The translations under genes were made by a program, and so were the position numbers. Below are positions 8,109 through 22,780 of a stretch of 64,000 bases of DNA, in pieces. Location: the NCBI GenBank assembly GCA_030867875.1, contig JAOWCC010000577.1, positions 82,813,740 through 82,877,739 of the forward strand, read 5' to 3'. Under the pieces are notes generated by a model, which saw nothing but the letters and a program-made list of their open reading frames with translations, had not been told where the DNA came from and ran no database searches. The first letter of the stretch is position 1; each line of letters starts with the position of its first letter. The DNA comes from Actinernus sp. WN-2022. Its lineage: Eukaryota; Cnidaria; Anthozoa; Actiniaria; Actinernidae.

Positions 8109-9908
8109 ATTACCTTTATGGTGCTTTAATATATGTCTGACTGATGGTAGCCATCGCTAAGAGAACAAAATATGGTTACTGTCTCCTTAACCCTTTTCCT
8201 CCTGCACCGCCCGTAACCGCCCAATATGAGGCATGTACCTGGAGAAAATTATTGCATCAAACCTAGACGATGTTGTGATATTATTTCAAGGGATGAATGA
8301 CTTCGAAGCCACAGCTATAACGGGGATCGCTTGACTCTCCCACTTTGGAGAAAAATCATTTGTTTTGGAGATCGTAGTTCATTTCTTCGATTTTCACGAA
8401 TATTGAGGAGCTGAAAATCGGCTCAAAAAACCCTTGCCATTCGCACTTGAAATCAAAATCAAATACAAAATCAGCAGGTTTGTTTGCGCAAAACGTACCA
8501 AACGACTGTGAACCACGCCGATGTTTAAACTGCATTTTACCTGCTCCCACCTCCAATTGCATGCTGGGTAATCAACACAAAATTCACAAGGGCCCCCCCT
8601 CCGGGACTCCTGTAGGAATTTTTTTATGAGTCTTTTACCCCTGCAACCAAGAGCGGTGATTTGGACTCAAGCCGTTGCTATAAAGTGACAAAAACACATC
8701 CTAATAGGTTGAGCAGGGGGAAAAGATCAGCAACTGCAGAATTTCAAGGATTTCATTGAAGAATGATTTCATGTGTCTCAAAGCAGAAACACAATGGAAC
8801 AACCCTGTGAAATCCCCGCACAAGGCCTACTACAAGCAAACCAAGTACTTTTCAGCCGTCCTCAGACTTAATGATGTCCTCTAGCTCTCTTGCAGTGGCT
8901 TTTTTGTCCAAAATTAGAGCAAATTTCATTGGAAACCCTACCGAAGCAGCTATACCTACCGTCAACGAGTGCACAGAATTCTCCCCAATGGCATTGTGGG
9001 AAACGTTTGAGCCCTCGGCTTAAAAAGTCAGCAGTATTTAACTGCTCCTGGCTAGCCAAACTTGAACTGAGGGGGGAGGGTTGAGTTAGAACTCAGGAGT
9101 TCACCAACTGAGCCAAACATGTCCAGTAGGGAAAGGGTTAAAGATGATGTATTTTGCACAAGGTGATTGAATCATTTCTTACGACGATTTTTAACTACTA
9201 TTTCTAATACATGTAAAGAGAATGTTGACATAAAAATCAAAGTAGAAATAATAGTAATCACGCTGATCTCATACATTGTTTTTATCTGCTACTTTTCCTG
9301 TTTTTATCTGGCACCACTAATTTATGGAAACAGATGTAGATGTATGTTACGCGGAACGACTATAGCACAACATGTAGCAAGCATTAACGCTACTACTCCA
9401 AAACTGTCCTTAAAAAAAGGCGGACGAGTGGGGTCCATTGTCTGCTGTCGTAGCCGTATTTTCACCGCGTGCATATTGAACAGCTTTCTGGGATGAGGTT
9501 GTCCACGGAGAAGAGAGAGTGAAAGGTGGATTTTCACTGTCTCGTTTTTCTCTATGTTACTGATTAAAAAAACGTTCGTTAGAAAAGAAAGCAAAGATGA
9601 CGTTTTTATGCTAAAAAAAAGAACATTTTTAAAACGTTCCCGCTCCTCTTGACTTCAATGAAGAAAACCTTCAAATTTAAACGGGAACTTTCATTGTTGA
9701 ACATACTTGATATCTTCTTAAGCAAAATCACAGTACTGTTTCGACACAAGCGTACTTCAGTTGCGTATTTTTCCAGCGCCGGCCTGAGCTTATTAAGCAT
9801 GTACCGCAAAGTACCGGTTCGCAACCGGAATTAAACGGAACCCGCCATGAAAGGGGACAGGGCCTATGGATACATTACGATATTAGGACCGTTAACATTT
9901 AGCAAGTT

Positions 9909-9980
9909 GGCTCAGTGGTCTAGTGGTATGATTCTCGCTTTGGGTGCGAGAGGCCACGGGTTCGATTCCCGTCTGTGCCC
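9909..9980 (+). tRNA. tRNA-Pro-TGG: tRNA-Pro(UGG), unit 3, with acceptor-stem mismatch
   Basis: The 3' acceptor strand reads CTGTGCC instead of CTGAGCC, so the fourth pair becomes T-T. Anticodon and promoter boxes are unchanged. The RNA may be less stable. Confidence 0.9.
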
Positions 9981-10606
9981 TCAGTTAAGTTTTTTATTGA
10001 CTTTTTAAATGATAATATGAGCACACAAGGACACATGCTCGCGCACATGGGGACTGGCCGTTAGGAATATTGTGAAAAGAAAATTCGATCCGTTGAATGT
10101 AGATTTATGTGGTGGCATCAAACCCAATCTGGAAATTGCCCTCGAAAGCAAACATTTAATTGAGGACTCAGATGGGATTCTGGAATCCGTAACTTCTCAC
10201 AGGCGAAGCGAGAATCAACCACTAGACAACTCAGTAATTGCAGAGGAAAATTGTAACAATAACCAAAAATAACTCTAGACGGTATTAACGACTCTTTTAT
10301 ACATAAGATGAAGTAATAAATAAGAATACATTAGTAATTTATTTTGTTTTGTTGACACCAGTGGTGAAGTAGTGCAATACGGCCATCAGACGCCAACTTC
10401 GCCCCAATCGCGAACCTAGCCTTCACTTTGAGTCTAAGAAATTCACAATCAACTAAATAAGTGAGAAAAGAAAGAAAGTAGGAAAGAAAGAGAGGAAGAA
10501 ACAAACAAACAAAGAGAGAAAGAAATTAAAGAAAGAAATAAAGAAACAAACAAAGAAAAAGAAAGGAAATTACTTTATAGCCTGTCAGCACTTAGCAATT
10601 GTGACT

Positions 10607-10680
10607 GCCCCTGTGGCGCAATGGACTAGCGTGTTGGACTTCTAATTCAAAGGTTGTGGGTTCGAGTCCCACCAGGGGTG
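10607..10680 (+). tRNA. tRNA-Arg-TCT: tRNA-Arg(UCU), unit 3
   Basis: Majority form, no change from unit 2. Confidence 0.97.
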
Positions 10681-12484
10681 ATTACCTTTATGGTGCTTTA
10701 ATATATGTCAGACTGATGGTAGCCATCGCTAAGAGAACAAAATAGGGTTACTGTCTCCTTTAACCCTTTTCCTCCTGCACCGCCCGTAACCGCGCAATAT
10801 GAGGCATGTATACCTGGAGAAAATTATTGCATCAAACCTAGACGATGTTGTGATATTATTTCAAGGGATGAACGACTTCGAAGCCACAGCTATAACGGGT
10901 ATCGCTTGACTCTCCCACTTTGGAGAAAAACTCATTTGTTTTGGATATCGTAGTTCATTTCTTCGATTTTCACGAATTTTGAGGAGCTGAAAATCGGCTC
11001 AAAAAACCCTTGCCATTCGCACTTGAAATCAAAATCAAATACAAAATCAGCAGGTTTGTTTGCACAAAACGTACCAAACGACTGTGAATCACGCCGATGT
11101 TTACACTGCATTTTACCTGCTCCCACCTCCAATTGCATGCTGGGTAATCAACACAAAATTCACAAGGGCTCCCCCCTCCGGGACTCCTGTAGGAATTTTT
11201 TTATGAGTCTTTTACCCCTACAACCAAGAGCGGTGATTTGGACTCAAGCCGTTGCTATAAAGTGACAAAAACACATCCTAATAGGTTGAGCAGGGGGAAA
11301 AGATCAGCAACTGCAGAATTTCAAGGATTTCATTGAAGAATGATTTCATGTGTCTCAAAGCAGAAACACAATGGAACAACCCTCTGAAATCACCTCACAA
11401 GGCCTACTACAAGCAAACCAAGTACTTTTCAGCCGTCCTCAGACTTAATGATGTCCTCTAGCTCTCTTGCAGTGGCTTTTTTGTCCAAAATTAGAGCACA
11501 TTTCATTGGAAACCCTACCGAAGCAGCTATACCTACCGTCAACGAGTGCACATAATTCTCCCCAATGGCATTGTGGGAAACGTTTGAGCCCTCGGCTTAA
11601 AAAGTCAGCAGTATTTAACTGCTCCTGGCTAGCCAAACTTGAACTGAGGGGGGAGGGTTGAGTTAGAACTCAGGAGTTCACCAACTGAGCCAAACATGTC
11701 CAGTAGGGAAAGGGTTAAAGATGATGTATTTTGCACAAGGTGATTGAATCATTTCTTACGACGATTTTTAACTACCATTTCTAATACATGTAAAGAGAAT
11801 GTTGACATAAAAATCAAAGTAGAAATAATAGTAATCACGCTGATCTCATACATTGTTTTTATCTGCTACTTTTCCTGTTTTTATCTGGCACCACTAATTT
11901 ATGGAAACAGATGTAGATGTATGTTACGCGGAACGACTATAGCACAACATGTAGCAAGCATTAACGCTACTACTCCAAAACTGTCCTTAAAAAAAGGCGG
12001 ACGAGTGGGGTCCGTTGTCTGCTGTCGTAGCCGTATTTTCACCGCGTGCATATTGAACAGCTTTCTGGGATGAGGTTGTCCACGGAGAAGAGAGAGTGAA
12101 AGGTGGATTTTCACTGTCTCGTTTTTCTCTATGTTACTGATTAAAAAAACGTTCGTTAGAAAAGAAAGCAAAGATGACGTTTTTATGCTAAAAAAAGAAC
12201 ATTTTTAAAACGTTCCCGCTCCTCTTGACTTCAATGAAGAAAACCTTCAAATTTAAACGGGAACTTTCATTGTTGAACATACTTGATATCTTCTTAAGCA
12301 AAATCACAGTACTGTTTCGACACAAGCGTACTTCAGTTGCGTATTTTTTCAGCGCCGGCCTAAGCTTATTAAGCATGTACCGCAAAGTACCGGCTCGCAA
12401 CCGGCATTAAACGGAACCCGCCATGAAAGGGGACAGGGCCTATGGATACATTACGATATTAGGACCGTTAACATTTACCAAGTT

Positions 12485-12556
12485 GGCTCAGTGGTCTAGT
12501 GGTATGATTCTCGCTTTGGGTGCGAGAGGCCACGGGTTCGATTCCCGTCTGAGCCC
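12485..12556 (+). tRNA. tRNA-Pro-TGG: tRNA-Pro(UGG), unit 4
   Basis: Consensus sequence. Confidence 0.97.
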
Positions 12557-13181
12557 TCAGTTAAGTTTTTTATTGACTTTTTAAATGATAATATGAGCAC
12601 ACAAGGACACATGCTCGCGCACATGGGGACTGGCCGTTAGGAATATTGTGAAAAGAAAATTCGATCCGTTGAATGTAGATTTATGTGGTGGCATCAAACC
12701 CAATCTGGAAATTGCCCTCGAAAGCAAACATTTAATTGAGGACTCAGATGGGATTCTGGAATCCGTAACTTCTCACAGGCGAAGCGAGAATCAACCACTA
12801 GACAACTCAGTAATTGCAGAGGAAAATTGTAACAATAACCAAAAATAACTCTAGACGGTATTAACGACCCTTTATCCATAAGATGAAGTAATAAATAAGA
12901 ATACATTAGTAATTTATTTTGTTTTGTTGACACCAGTGGTGAAGTAGTGCAATACGGCCATCAGACGCCAACTTCGCCCCAATCGCGAACCTAGCCTTCA
13001 CTTTGAGTCTAAGAAATTCACAATCAACTAAATAAGTGAGAAAAGAAAGAAAGTAGGAAAGAAAGAGAGAAAGAAACAAACAAGCAAAGAGATAAAGAAA
13101 TTAAAGAAAGAAATAAAGAAACAAACAAAGAAAAAGAAAGGAAATTACTTTATAGCCTGTCAGCATTTAGCAATTGTGACT

Positions 13182-13255
13182 GCCCCTGTGGCGCAATGGA
13201 CTAGCGTGTTGGACTTCTAATTCAAAGGTTGTGGGTTCGAGTCCCACCAGGGGTG
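13182..13255 (+). tRNA. tRNA-Arg-TCT: tRNA-Arg(UCU), unit 4
   Basis: Majority form. Confidence 0.97.
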
Positions 13256-15056
13256 ATTACCTTTATGGTGCTTTAATATATGTCAGACTGATGGTAGCCA
13301 TCGCTAAGAGAACAAAATAGGGTTACTGTCTCGTTAACCCTTTTCCTCCTGCACCGCCCGTAACCGCCCAATATGAGGCATGTATTTGGAGAAAATTATT
13401 GCATCAAACCTAGACGATGTTGTGATATTATTTCAAGGGATGAATGACTTCGAAGCCACAGCTATAACGGGGATCGCTTGACTCTCCCACTTTGGAGAAA
13501 AACTCATTTGTTTTGGAGATCGTAGTTCATTTCTTCGATTTTCACGAATTTTGAGGAGCTGAAAATCGGCTCAAAAAACCCTTGCCATTCGCACTTGAAA
13601 TCAAAATCAAATACAAAATCAGCAGGTTTGTTTGCACAAAACGTACCAAACGACTGTGAACCACGCCGATGTTTACACTGCATTTTACCTGCTCCCACCT
13701 CCAATTGCATGCTGGGTAATCAACACAAAATTCACAAGGGCTCCCCCCTCCGGGACTCCTGTAGGAATTTTTTTATGAGTCTTTTACCCCTACAACCAAG
13801 AGCGGTGATTTGGACTCAAGCCGTTGCTATAAAGTGACAAAAACACATCCTAATAGGTTGAGCAGGGGGAAAAGATCAGCAACTGCAGAATTTCAAGGAT
13901 TTCATTGAAGAATGATTTCATGTGTCTCAAAGCAGAAACACAATGGAACAACCCTCTGAAATCACCTCACAAGGCCTACTACTAGCAAACCAAGTACTTT
14001 TCAGCCGTCCTCAGACTTAATGATGTCCTCTAGCTCTCTTGCAGTGGCTTTTTTGTCCAAAATTAGAGCACATTTCATTGGAAACCCTACCGAAGCAGCC
14101 ATACCTACCGTCAACGAGTGCACAGAATTCTCCCCAATGGCATTGTGGGAAACGTTTGAGCCCTCGGCTTAAAAAGTCAGCAGTATTTAACTGCTCCTGG
14201 CTAGCCAAACTTGAACTGAGGGGGGAGGGTTGAGTTAGAACTCAGGAGTTCACCAACTGAGCCAAACATGTCCAGTAGGGAAAGGGTTAAAGATGATGTA
14301 TTTTGCACAAGGTGATTGAATCATTTCTTACGACGATTTTTAACTACCATTTCTAATACATGTAAAGAGAATGTTGACATAAAAATCAAAGTAGAAATAA
14401 TAGTAATCACGCTGATCTCATACATTGTTTTTATCTGCTACTTTTCCTGTTTTTATCTGGCACCACTAATTTATGGAAACAGATGTAGATGTATGTTACG
14501 CGGAACGACTATAGCACAACATGTAGCAAGCATTAACGCTACTACTCCAAAACTGTCCTTAAAAAAAGGCGGACGAGTGGGGTCCGTTGTCTGCTGTCGT
14601 AGCCGTATTTTCACCGCGTGCATATTGAACAGCTTTCTGGGATGAGGTTGTCCACGGAGAAGAGAGAGTGAAAGGTGGATTTTCACTGTCTCGTTTTTCT
14701 CTATGTTACTGATTAAAAAAACGTTCGTTAGAAAAGAAAGCAAAGATGACGTTTTTATGCTAAAAAAAGAACATTTTTAAAACGTTCCCGCTCCTCTTGA
14801 CTTCAATGAAGAAAACCTTCAAATTTAAACGGGAACTTTCATTGTTGAACATACTTGATATCTTCTTAAGCAAAATCACAGTACTGTTTCGACACAAGCG
14901 TACTTCAGTTGCGTATTTTTTCAGCGCCGGCCTAAGCTAATTAAGCATGTACCGCAAAGTACCGGCTCGCAACCGGCATTAAACGGAACCCGCCATGAAA
15001 GGGGACAGGGCCTATGGATACATTACGATATTAGGACCGTTAACATTTACCAAGTT

Positions 15057-15128
15057 GGCTCAGTGGTCTAGTGGTATGATTCTCGCTTTGGGTGCGAGAG
15101 GCCACGGGTTCGATTCCCGTCTGAGCCC
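15057..15128 (+). tRNA. tRNA-Pro-TGG: tRNA-Pro(UGG), unit 5
   Basis: Consensus sequence. Confidence 0.97.
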
Positions 15129-15754
15129 TCAGTTAAGTTTTTTATTGACTTTTTAAATGATAATATGAGCACACAAGGACACATGCTCGCGCACATGGGG
15201 ACTGGCCGTTAGGAATATTGTGAAAAGAAAATTCGATCCGTTGAATGTAGATTTATGTGGTGGCATCAAACCCAATCTGGAAATTGCCCTCGAAAGCAAA
15301 CATTTAATTGAGGACTCAGATGGGATTCTGGAATCCGTAACTTCTCACAGGCGAAGCGAGAATCAACCACTAGACAACTCAGTAATTGCAGAGGAAAATT
15401 GTAACAATAACCAAAAATAACTCTAGACGGTATTAACGACTCTTTTATCCATAAGATGAAGTAATAAATAAGAATACATTAGTAATTTATTTTGTTTTGT
15501 TGACACCAGTGGTGAAGTAGTGCAATACGGCCATCAGACGCCAACTTCGCCCCAATCGCGAACCTAGCCTTCACTTTGAGTCTAAGAAATTCACAATCAA
15601 CTAAATAAGTGAGAAAAGAAAGAAAGTAGGAAAGAAAGAGAGAAAGAAACAAACAAGCAAAGAGATAAAGAAATTAAAGAAAGAAATAAAGAAACAAACA
15701 AAGAAAAAGAAAGGAAATTACTTTATAGCCTGTCAGCACTTAGCAATTGTGACT

Positions 15755-15828
15755 GCCCCTGTGGCGCAATGGACTAGCGTGTTGGACTTCTAATTCAAAG
15801 GTTGTGGGTTCGAGTCCCACCAGGGGTG
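15755..15828 (+). tRNA. tRNA-Arg-TCT: tRNA-Arg(UCU), unit 5
   Basis: Majority form. Confidence 0.97.
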
Positions 15829-17630
15829 ATTACCTTTATGGTGCTTTAATATATGTCAGACTGATGGTAGCCATCGCTAAGAGAACAAAATAGGGTTACT
15901 GTCTCGTTAACCCTTTTCCTCCTGCACCGCCCGTAACCGCCCAATATGAGGCATGTATTTGGAGAAAATTATTGCATCAAACCTAGACGATGTTGTGATA
16001 TTATTTCAAGGGATGAATGACTTCGAAGCCACAGCTATAACGGGGATCGCTTGACTCTCCCACTTTGGAGAAAAACTCATTTGTTTTGGAGATCGTAGTT
16101 CATTTCTTCGATTTTCACGAATTTTGAGGAGCTGAAAATCGGCTCAAAAAACCCTTGCCATTCGCACTTGAAATCAAAATCAAATATAAAATCAGCAGGT
16201 TTGTTTGCACAAAACGTACCAAACGACTGTGAACCACGCCGATGTTTACACTGCATTTTACCTGCTCCCACCTCCAATTGCATGCTGGGTAATCAACACA
16301 AAATTCACAAGGGGTCCGGCCTTCCGGGACTGCTGTAGGAATTTTGTTATGAGTCTTTTACCCCTACAACCAAGAGCGGTGATTTGGACTCAAGCCGTTG
16401 CTATAAAGTGACAAAAACACATCCTAATAGGTTGAGCAGGGGGAAAAGATCAGCAACTGCAGAATTTCAAGGATTTCATTGAAGAATGATTTCATGTGTC
16501 TCAAAGCAGAAACACAATGGAACAACCCTGTGAAATCCCCTCACAAGGCCTTCTACAAGCAAACCAAGTACTTTTCAGCCGTCCTCAGACTTAATGATGT
16601 CCTCTAGCTCTCTTGCAGTGGCTTTTTTGTCCAAAATTAGAGCACATTTCATTGGAAACCCTACCGAAGCAGCTATACCTACTGTCAACGAGTGCACAGA
16701 ATTCTCCCCAATGGCATTGTGGGAAACGTTTGAGCCCTCGGCTTAAAAAGTCAGCAGTATTTAACTGCTCCTGGCTAGCCAAACTTGAACTGAGGGGGGA
16801 GGGTTGAGTTAGAACTCAGGAGTTCACCAACTGAGCCAAACATGTCCAGTAGGGAAAGGGTTAAAGATGATGTATTTTGCACAAGGTGATTGAATCATTT
16901 CTTACGACGATTTTTAACTACCATTTCTAATACATGTAAAGAGAATGTTGACATAAAAATCAAAGTAGAAATAATAGTAATCACGCTGATCTCATACATT
17001 GTTTTTATCTGCTACTTTTCCTGTTTTTATCTGGCACCACTAATTTATGGAAACAGATGTAGATGTATGTTACGCGGAACGACTATAGCACAACATGTAG
17101 CAAGCATTAACGCTACTACTCCAAAACTGTCCTTAAAAAAAGGCGGACGAGTGGGGTCCGTTGTCTGCTGTCGTTGCCGTATTTTCACCGCGTGCATATT
17201 GCACAGCTTTCTGGGATGACGTTGTCCACGGAGAAGAGAGAGTGAAAGGTGGATTTTCACTGTCTCGTTTTTCTCTATGTTACTGATTAAAAAAACGTTC
17301 GTTAGAAAAGAAAGCAAAGATGACGTTTTTATGCTAAAAAAAGAACATTTTTAAAACGTTCCCGCTCCTCTTGACTTCAATGAAGAAAACCTTCAAATTT
17401 AAACGGGAACTTTCATTGTTGAACATACTTGATATCTTCTTAAGCAAAATCACAGTACTGTTTCGACACAAGCGTACTTCAGTTGCGTATTTTTTCAGCG
17501 CCGGCCTAAGCTTATTAAGCATGTACCGCAAAGTACCGGCTCGCAACCGGCATTAAACGGAACCCGCCATGAAAGGGGACAGGGCCTATGGATACATTAC
17601 GATATTAGGACCGTTAACATTTACCAAGTT

Positions 17631-17702
17631 GGCTCAGTGGTCTAGTGGTATGATTCTCGCTTTGGGTGCGAGAGGCCACGGGTTCGATTCCCGTCTGAGC
17701 CC
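17631..17702 (+). tRNA. tRNA-Pro-TGG: tRNA-Pro(UGG), unit 6
   Basis: Consensus sequence. Confidence 0.97.
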
Positions 17703-18328
17703 TCAGTTAAGTTTTTTATTGACTTTTTAAATGATAATATGAGCATACAAGGACACATGCTCGCCCACATGGGGACTGGCCGTTAGGAATATTGTGAAAA
17801 GAAAATTCGATCCGTTGAATGTAGATTTATGTGGTGGCATCAAACCCAATCTGGAAATTGCCCTCGAAAGCAAACATTTAATTGAGGACTCAGATGGGAT
17901 TCTGGAATCCGTAACTTCTCACAGGCGAAGCGAGAATCAACAACTAGACAACTCAGTAATTGCAGAGGAAAATTGTAACAATAACGAAAAATAACTCTAG
18001 ACGGTATTAACGACTCTTTTATCCATAAGATGAAGTAATAAATAAGAATACATTAGTAATTTATTTTGTTTTGTTGACACCAGTGGTGAAGTAGTGCAAT
18101 ACGGCCATCAGACGCCAACTTCGCCCCAATCGCGAACCTAGCCTTCACTTTGAGTCTAAGAAATTCACAATCAACTAAATAAGTGAGAAAAGAAAGAAAG
18201 TAGGAAAGAAAGAGAGAAAGAAACAAACAAGCAATGAGATAAAGAAATTAAAGAAAGAAATAAAGAAACAAACAAAGAAAAAGAAAGGAAATTACTTTAT
18301 AGCCTGTCAGCACTTAGCAATTGTGACT

Positions 18329-18402
18329 GCCCCTGTGGCGCAATGGACTAGCGTGTTGGACTTCTAATTCAAAGGTTGTGGGTTCGAGTCCCACCAGGGG
18401 TG
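18329..18402 (+). tRNA. tRNA-Arg-TCT: tRNA-Arg(UCU), unit 6
   Basis: Majority form. Confidence 0.97.
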
Positions 18403-20203
18403 ATTACCTTTATGGTGCTTTAATATATGTCAGACTGATGGTAGCCATCGCTAAGAGAACAAAATAGGGTTACTGTCTCGTTAACCCTTTTCCTCCTGCA
18501 CCGCCCGTAACCGCCCAATATGAGGCATGTATTTGGAGAAAATTATTGCATCAAACCTAGACGATGTTGTGATATTATTTCAAGGGATGAATGACTTCGA
18601 AGCCACAGCTAAAACGGGGATCGCTTGACTCTCCCACTTTGGAGAAAAACTCATTTTTTTTGGAGATCGTAGTTCATTTCTTCGATTTTCACGAATTTTG
18701 AGGAGCTGAAAATCGGCTCAAAAAACCCTTGCCATTCGCACTTGAAATCAAAATCAAATACAAAATCAGCAGGTTTGTTTGCACAAAACGTACCAAACGA
18801 CTGTGAACCACGCCGATGTTTACCCTGCATTTTACCTGCTCCCACCTCCAATTGCATGCTGGGTAATCAACACAAAATTCACAAGGGGTCCGGCCTTCCG
18901 GGACTCCTGTAGGAATTTTGTTATGAGTCTTTTACCCCTACAACCAAGAGCGGTGATTTGGACTCAAGCCGTTGCTATAAAGTGACAAAAACACATCCTA
19001 ATAGGTTGAGCAGGGGGAAAAGATCAGCAACTGCAGAATTTCAAGGATTTCATTGAAGAATGATTTCATGTGTCTCAAAGCAGAAACACAATGGAACAAC
19101 CCTGTGAAATCCCCTCACAAGGCCTTCTACAAGCAAACCAAGTACTTTTCAGCCCTCCTCAGACTTAATGATGTCCTCTAGCTCTCTTGCAGTGGCTTTT
19201 TTGTCCAAAATTAGAGCACATTTCATTGGAAACCCTACCGAAGCAGCTATACCTACTGTCAACGAGTGCACAGAATTCTCCCCAATGGCATTGTGGGAAA
19301 CGTTTGAGCCCTCGGTTTAAAAAGTCAGCAGTATTTAACTGCTCCTGGCTAGCCAAACTTGAACTGAGGGGGGAGGGTTGAGTTAGAACTCAGGAGTTCA
19401 CCAACTGAGCCAAACATGTCCAGTAGGGAAAGGGTTAAAGATGATGTATTTTGCACAAGGTGATTGAATCATTTCTTACGACGATTTTTAACTACCATTT
19501 CTAATACATGTAAAGAGAATGTTGACATAAAAATCAAAGTAGAAATAATAGTAATCACGCTGATCTCATACATTGTTTTTATCTGCTACTTTTCCTGTTT
19601 TTATCTGGCACCACTAATTTATGGAAACAGATGTAGATGTATGTTACGCGGAACGACTATAGCACAACATGTAGCAAGCATTAACGCTACTACTCCAAAA
19701 CTGTCCTTAAAAAAAGGCGGACGAGTGGGGTCCGTTGTCTGCTGTCGTTGCCGTATTTTCACCGCGTGCATATTGCACAGCTTTCTGGGATGACGTTGTC
19801 CACGGAGAAGAGAGAGTGAAAGGTGGATTTTCACTGTCTCGTTTTTCTCTATGTTACTGATTAAAAAAACTTTCGTTAGAAAAGAAAGCAAAGATGACGT
19901 TTTTATGCTAAAAAAGAACATTTTTAAAACGTTCCCGCTCCTCTTGACTTCAATGAAGAAAACCTTCAAATTTAAACGGGAACTTTCATTGTTGAACATA
20001 CTTGATATCTTCTTAAGCAAAATCACAGTACTGTTTCGACACAAGCGTACTTCAGTTGCGTATTTTTTCAGCGCCGGCCTAAGCTTATTAAGCATGTACC
20101 GCAAAGTACCGGCTCGCAACCGGCATTAAACGGAACCCGCCTTGAAAGGGGACAGGGCCTATGGATACATTACGATATTAGGACCTTTAACATTTACCAA
20201 GTT

Positions 20204-20275
20204 GGCTCAGTGGTCTAGTGGTATGATTCTCGCTTTGGGTGCGAGAGGCCACGGGTTCGATTCCCGTCTGAGCCC
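20204..20275 (+). tRNA. tRNA-Pro-TGG: tRNA-Pro(UGG), unit 7
   Basis: Consensus sequence. The flank GGACCTTTAAC is shared with unit 8. Confidence 0.97.
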
Positions 20276-20901
20276 TCAGTTAAGTTTTTTATTGACTTTT
20301 TAAATGATAATATGAGCACACAAGGACACATGCTCGCGCACATGGGGACTGGCCGTTAGGAATATTGTGAAAAGAAAATTCGATCCGTTGAATGTAGATT
20401 TATGTGGTGGCATCAAACCCAATCTGGAAATTGCCCTCGAAAGCAAACATTTAATTGAGGACTCAGATGGGATTCTGGAATCCGTAACTTCTCACAGGCG
20501 AAGCGAGAATCAACCACTAGACAACTCAGTAATTGCAGAGGAAAATTGTAACAATAACCAAAAATAACTCTAGACGGTATTAACGACTCTTTTATCCATA
20601 AGATGAAGTAATAAATAAGAATACATTAGTAATTTATTTTGTTTTGTTGACACCAGTGGTGAAGTAGTGCAATACGGCCATCAGACGCCAACTTCGCCCC
20701 AATCGCGAACCTAGCCTTCACTTTGAGTCTAAGAAATTCACAATCAACTAAATAAGTGAGAAAAGAAAGAAAGTAGGAAAGAAAGAGAGAAAGAAACAAA
20801 CAAACAAAGAGAGAAAGAAATTAAAGAAAGAAATAAAGAAACAAACAAAGAAAAAGAAAGGAAATTACTTTATAGCCTGTCAGCACTTAGCAATTGTGAC
20901 T

Positions 20902-20975
20902 GCCCCTGTGGCGCAATGGACTAGCGTGTTGGACTTCTAATTCAAAGGTTGTGGGTTCGAGTCCCACCAGGGGTG
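20902..20975 (+). tRNA. tRNA-Arg-TCT: tRNA-Arg(UCU), unit 7
   Basis: Majority form. Confidence 0.97.
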
Positions 20976-22780
20976 ATTACCTTTATGGTGCTTTAATATA
21001 TGTCAGACTGATGGTAGCCATCGCTAAGAGAACAAAATAGGGTTACTGTCTCCTTAACCCTTTTCCTCCTGCACCGCCCGTAACTGCCCAATATGAGGCA
21101 TGTACCTGGAGAAAATTATTGCATCAAACCTAGACGATGTTGTGATATTATTTCAAGGGATGAATGACTTCGAAGCCACAGCTATAACGGGGATCGCTTG
21201 ACTCTCCCACTTTGGAGAAAAACTCATTTGTTTTGGAGATCGTAGTTCATTTCTTCGATTTTCACGAATTTTGAGGAGCTGAAAATCGGCTCAAAAAACC
21301 CTTGCCATTCGCACTTGAAATCAAAATCAAATACAAAATCAGCAGGTTTGTTTGCACAAAACGTACCAAACGACTGTGAACCACGCCGATGTTTACACTG
21401 CATTTTACCTGCTCCCACCTCCAATTGCATGCTGGGTAATCAACACAAAATTCACAAGGGGTCCCCCCTCCGGGACTCCTGTAGGAATTTTGTTATGAGT
21501 CTTTTACCCCTACAACCAAGAGCGGTGATTTGGACTCAAGCCGTTGCTATAAAGTGACAAAAACACATCCTAATAGGTTGAGCAGGGGGAAAAGATCAGC
21601 AACTGCAGAATTTCAAGGATTTCATTGAAGAATGATTTCATGTGTCTCAAAGCAGAAACACAATGGAACAACCCTGTGAAATCCCCTCACAAGGCCTACT
21701 ACAAGCAAACCAAGTACTTTTCAGCCGTCCTCAGACTTAATGATGTCCTCTAGCTCTCTTGCAGTGGCTTTTTTGTCCAAAATTAGAGCACATTTCATTG
21801 GAAACCCTACCGAAGCAGCTATACCTACCGTCAACGAGTGCACAGAATTCTCCCCAATGGCATTGTGGGAAACGTTTGAGCCCTCGGTTTAAAAAGTCAG
21901 CAGTATTTAACTGCTCCTGGCTAGCCAAACTTGAACTGAGGGGGGAGGGTTGAGTTAGAACTCAGGAGTTCACCAACTGAGCCAAACATGTCCAGTAGGG
22001 AAAGGGTTAAAGATGATGTATTTTGCACAAGGTGATTCAATCATTTCTTACGACGATTTTTAACTACAGTACTATTTCTAATACATGTAAAGAGAATGTT
22101 GACATAAAAATCAAAGTAGAAATAATAGTAATCACGCTGATCTCATACATTGTTTTTATCTGCTACTTTTCCTGTTTTTATCTGGCACCACTAATTTATG
22201 GAAACAGATGTAGATGTATGTTACGCGGAACGACTATAGCACAACATGTAGCAAGCATTAACGCTACTACTCCAAAACTGTCGTTAAAAAAAGGCGGACG
22301 AGTGGGGTCCATTGTCTGCTGTCGTAGCCGTATTTTCACCGCGTGCATATTGAACAGCTTTCTGGGATGAGGTTGTCCACGGAGAAGAGAGAGTGAAAGG
22401 TGGATTTTCACTGTCTCGTTTTTCTCTATGTTACTGATTAAAAAAACTTTCGTTAGAAAAGAAAGCAAAGATGACGTTTTTATGCTAAAAAAGAACATTT
22501 TTAAAACGTTCCCGCTCCTCTTGACTTCAATGAAGAAAACCTTCAAATTTAAACGGGAACTTTCATTGTTGAACATACTTGATATCTTCTTAAGCAAAAT
22601 CACAGTACTGTTTCGACACAAGCGTACTTCAGTTGCGTATTTTTTCAGCGCCGGCCTAAGCTTATTAAGCATGTACCGCAAAGTACCGGCTCGCAACCGG
22701 CATTAAACGGAACCCGCCTTGAAAGGGGACAGGGCCTATGGATACATTACGATATTAGGACCTTTAACATTTACCAAGTT

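Larger units (their letters stand above)
8109..10680 (+). repeat. Array unit 3
   Basis: Private changes include TATGGTTA in place of TAGGGTTA in the Arg trailer region, which weakens the hairpin there, and a mutated proline tRNA. Confidence 0.93.
10681..13255 (+). repeat. Array unit 4
   Basis: It shares CTCTGAAATCACC at about 11384 with unit 5 only, a sign of recent exchange between these neighbours. Confidence 0.93.
13256..15828 (+). repeat. Array unit 5
   Basis: Closest to unit 4. The variant GCAAAGAGATAAAG in the purine tract is shared with unit 4 and, with one change, with unit 6. Confidence 0.93.
15829..18402 (+). repeat. Array unit 6
   Basis: The variant GGTCCGGCCTTCCGGG at about 16314 is shared only with unit 7, replacing the C-run found elsewhere. 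Confidence 0.93.
18403..20975 (+). repeat. Array unit 7
   Basis: A mosaic: its first half matches unit 6, while variants before its tRNA-Pro (CGCCTTGAAAGG) match units 1, 8 and 9, suggesting gene conversion inside the unit. Confidence 0.93.
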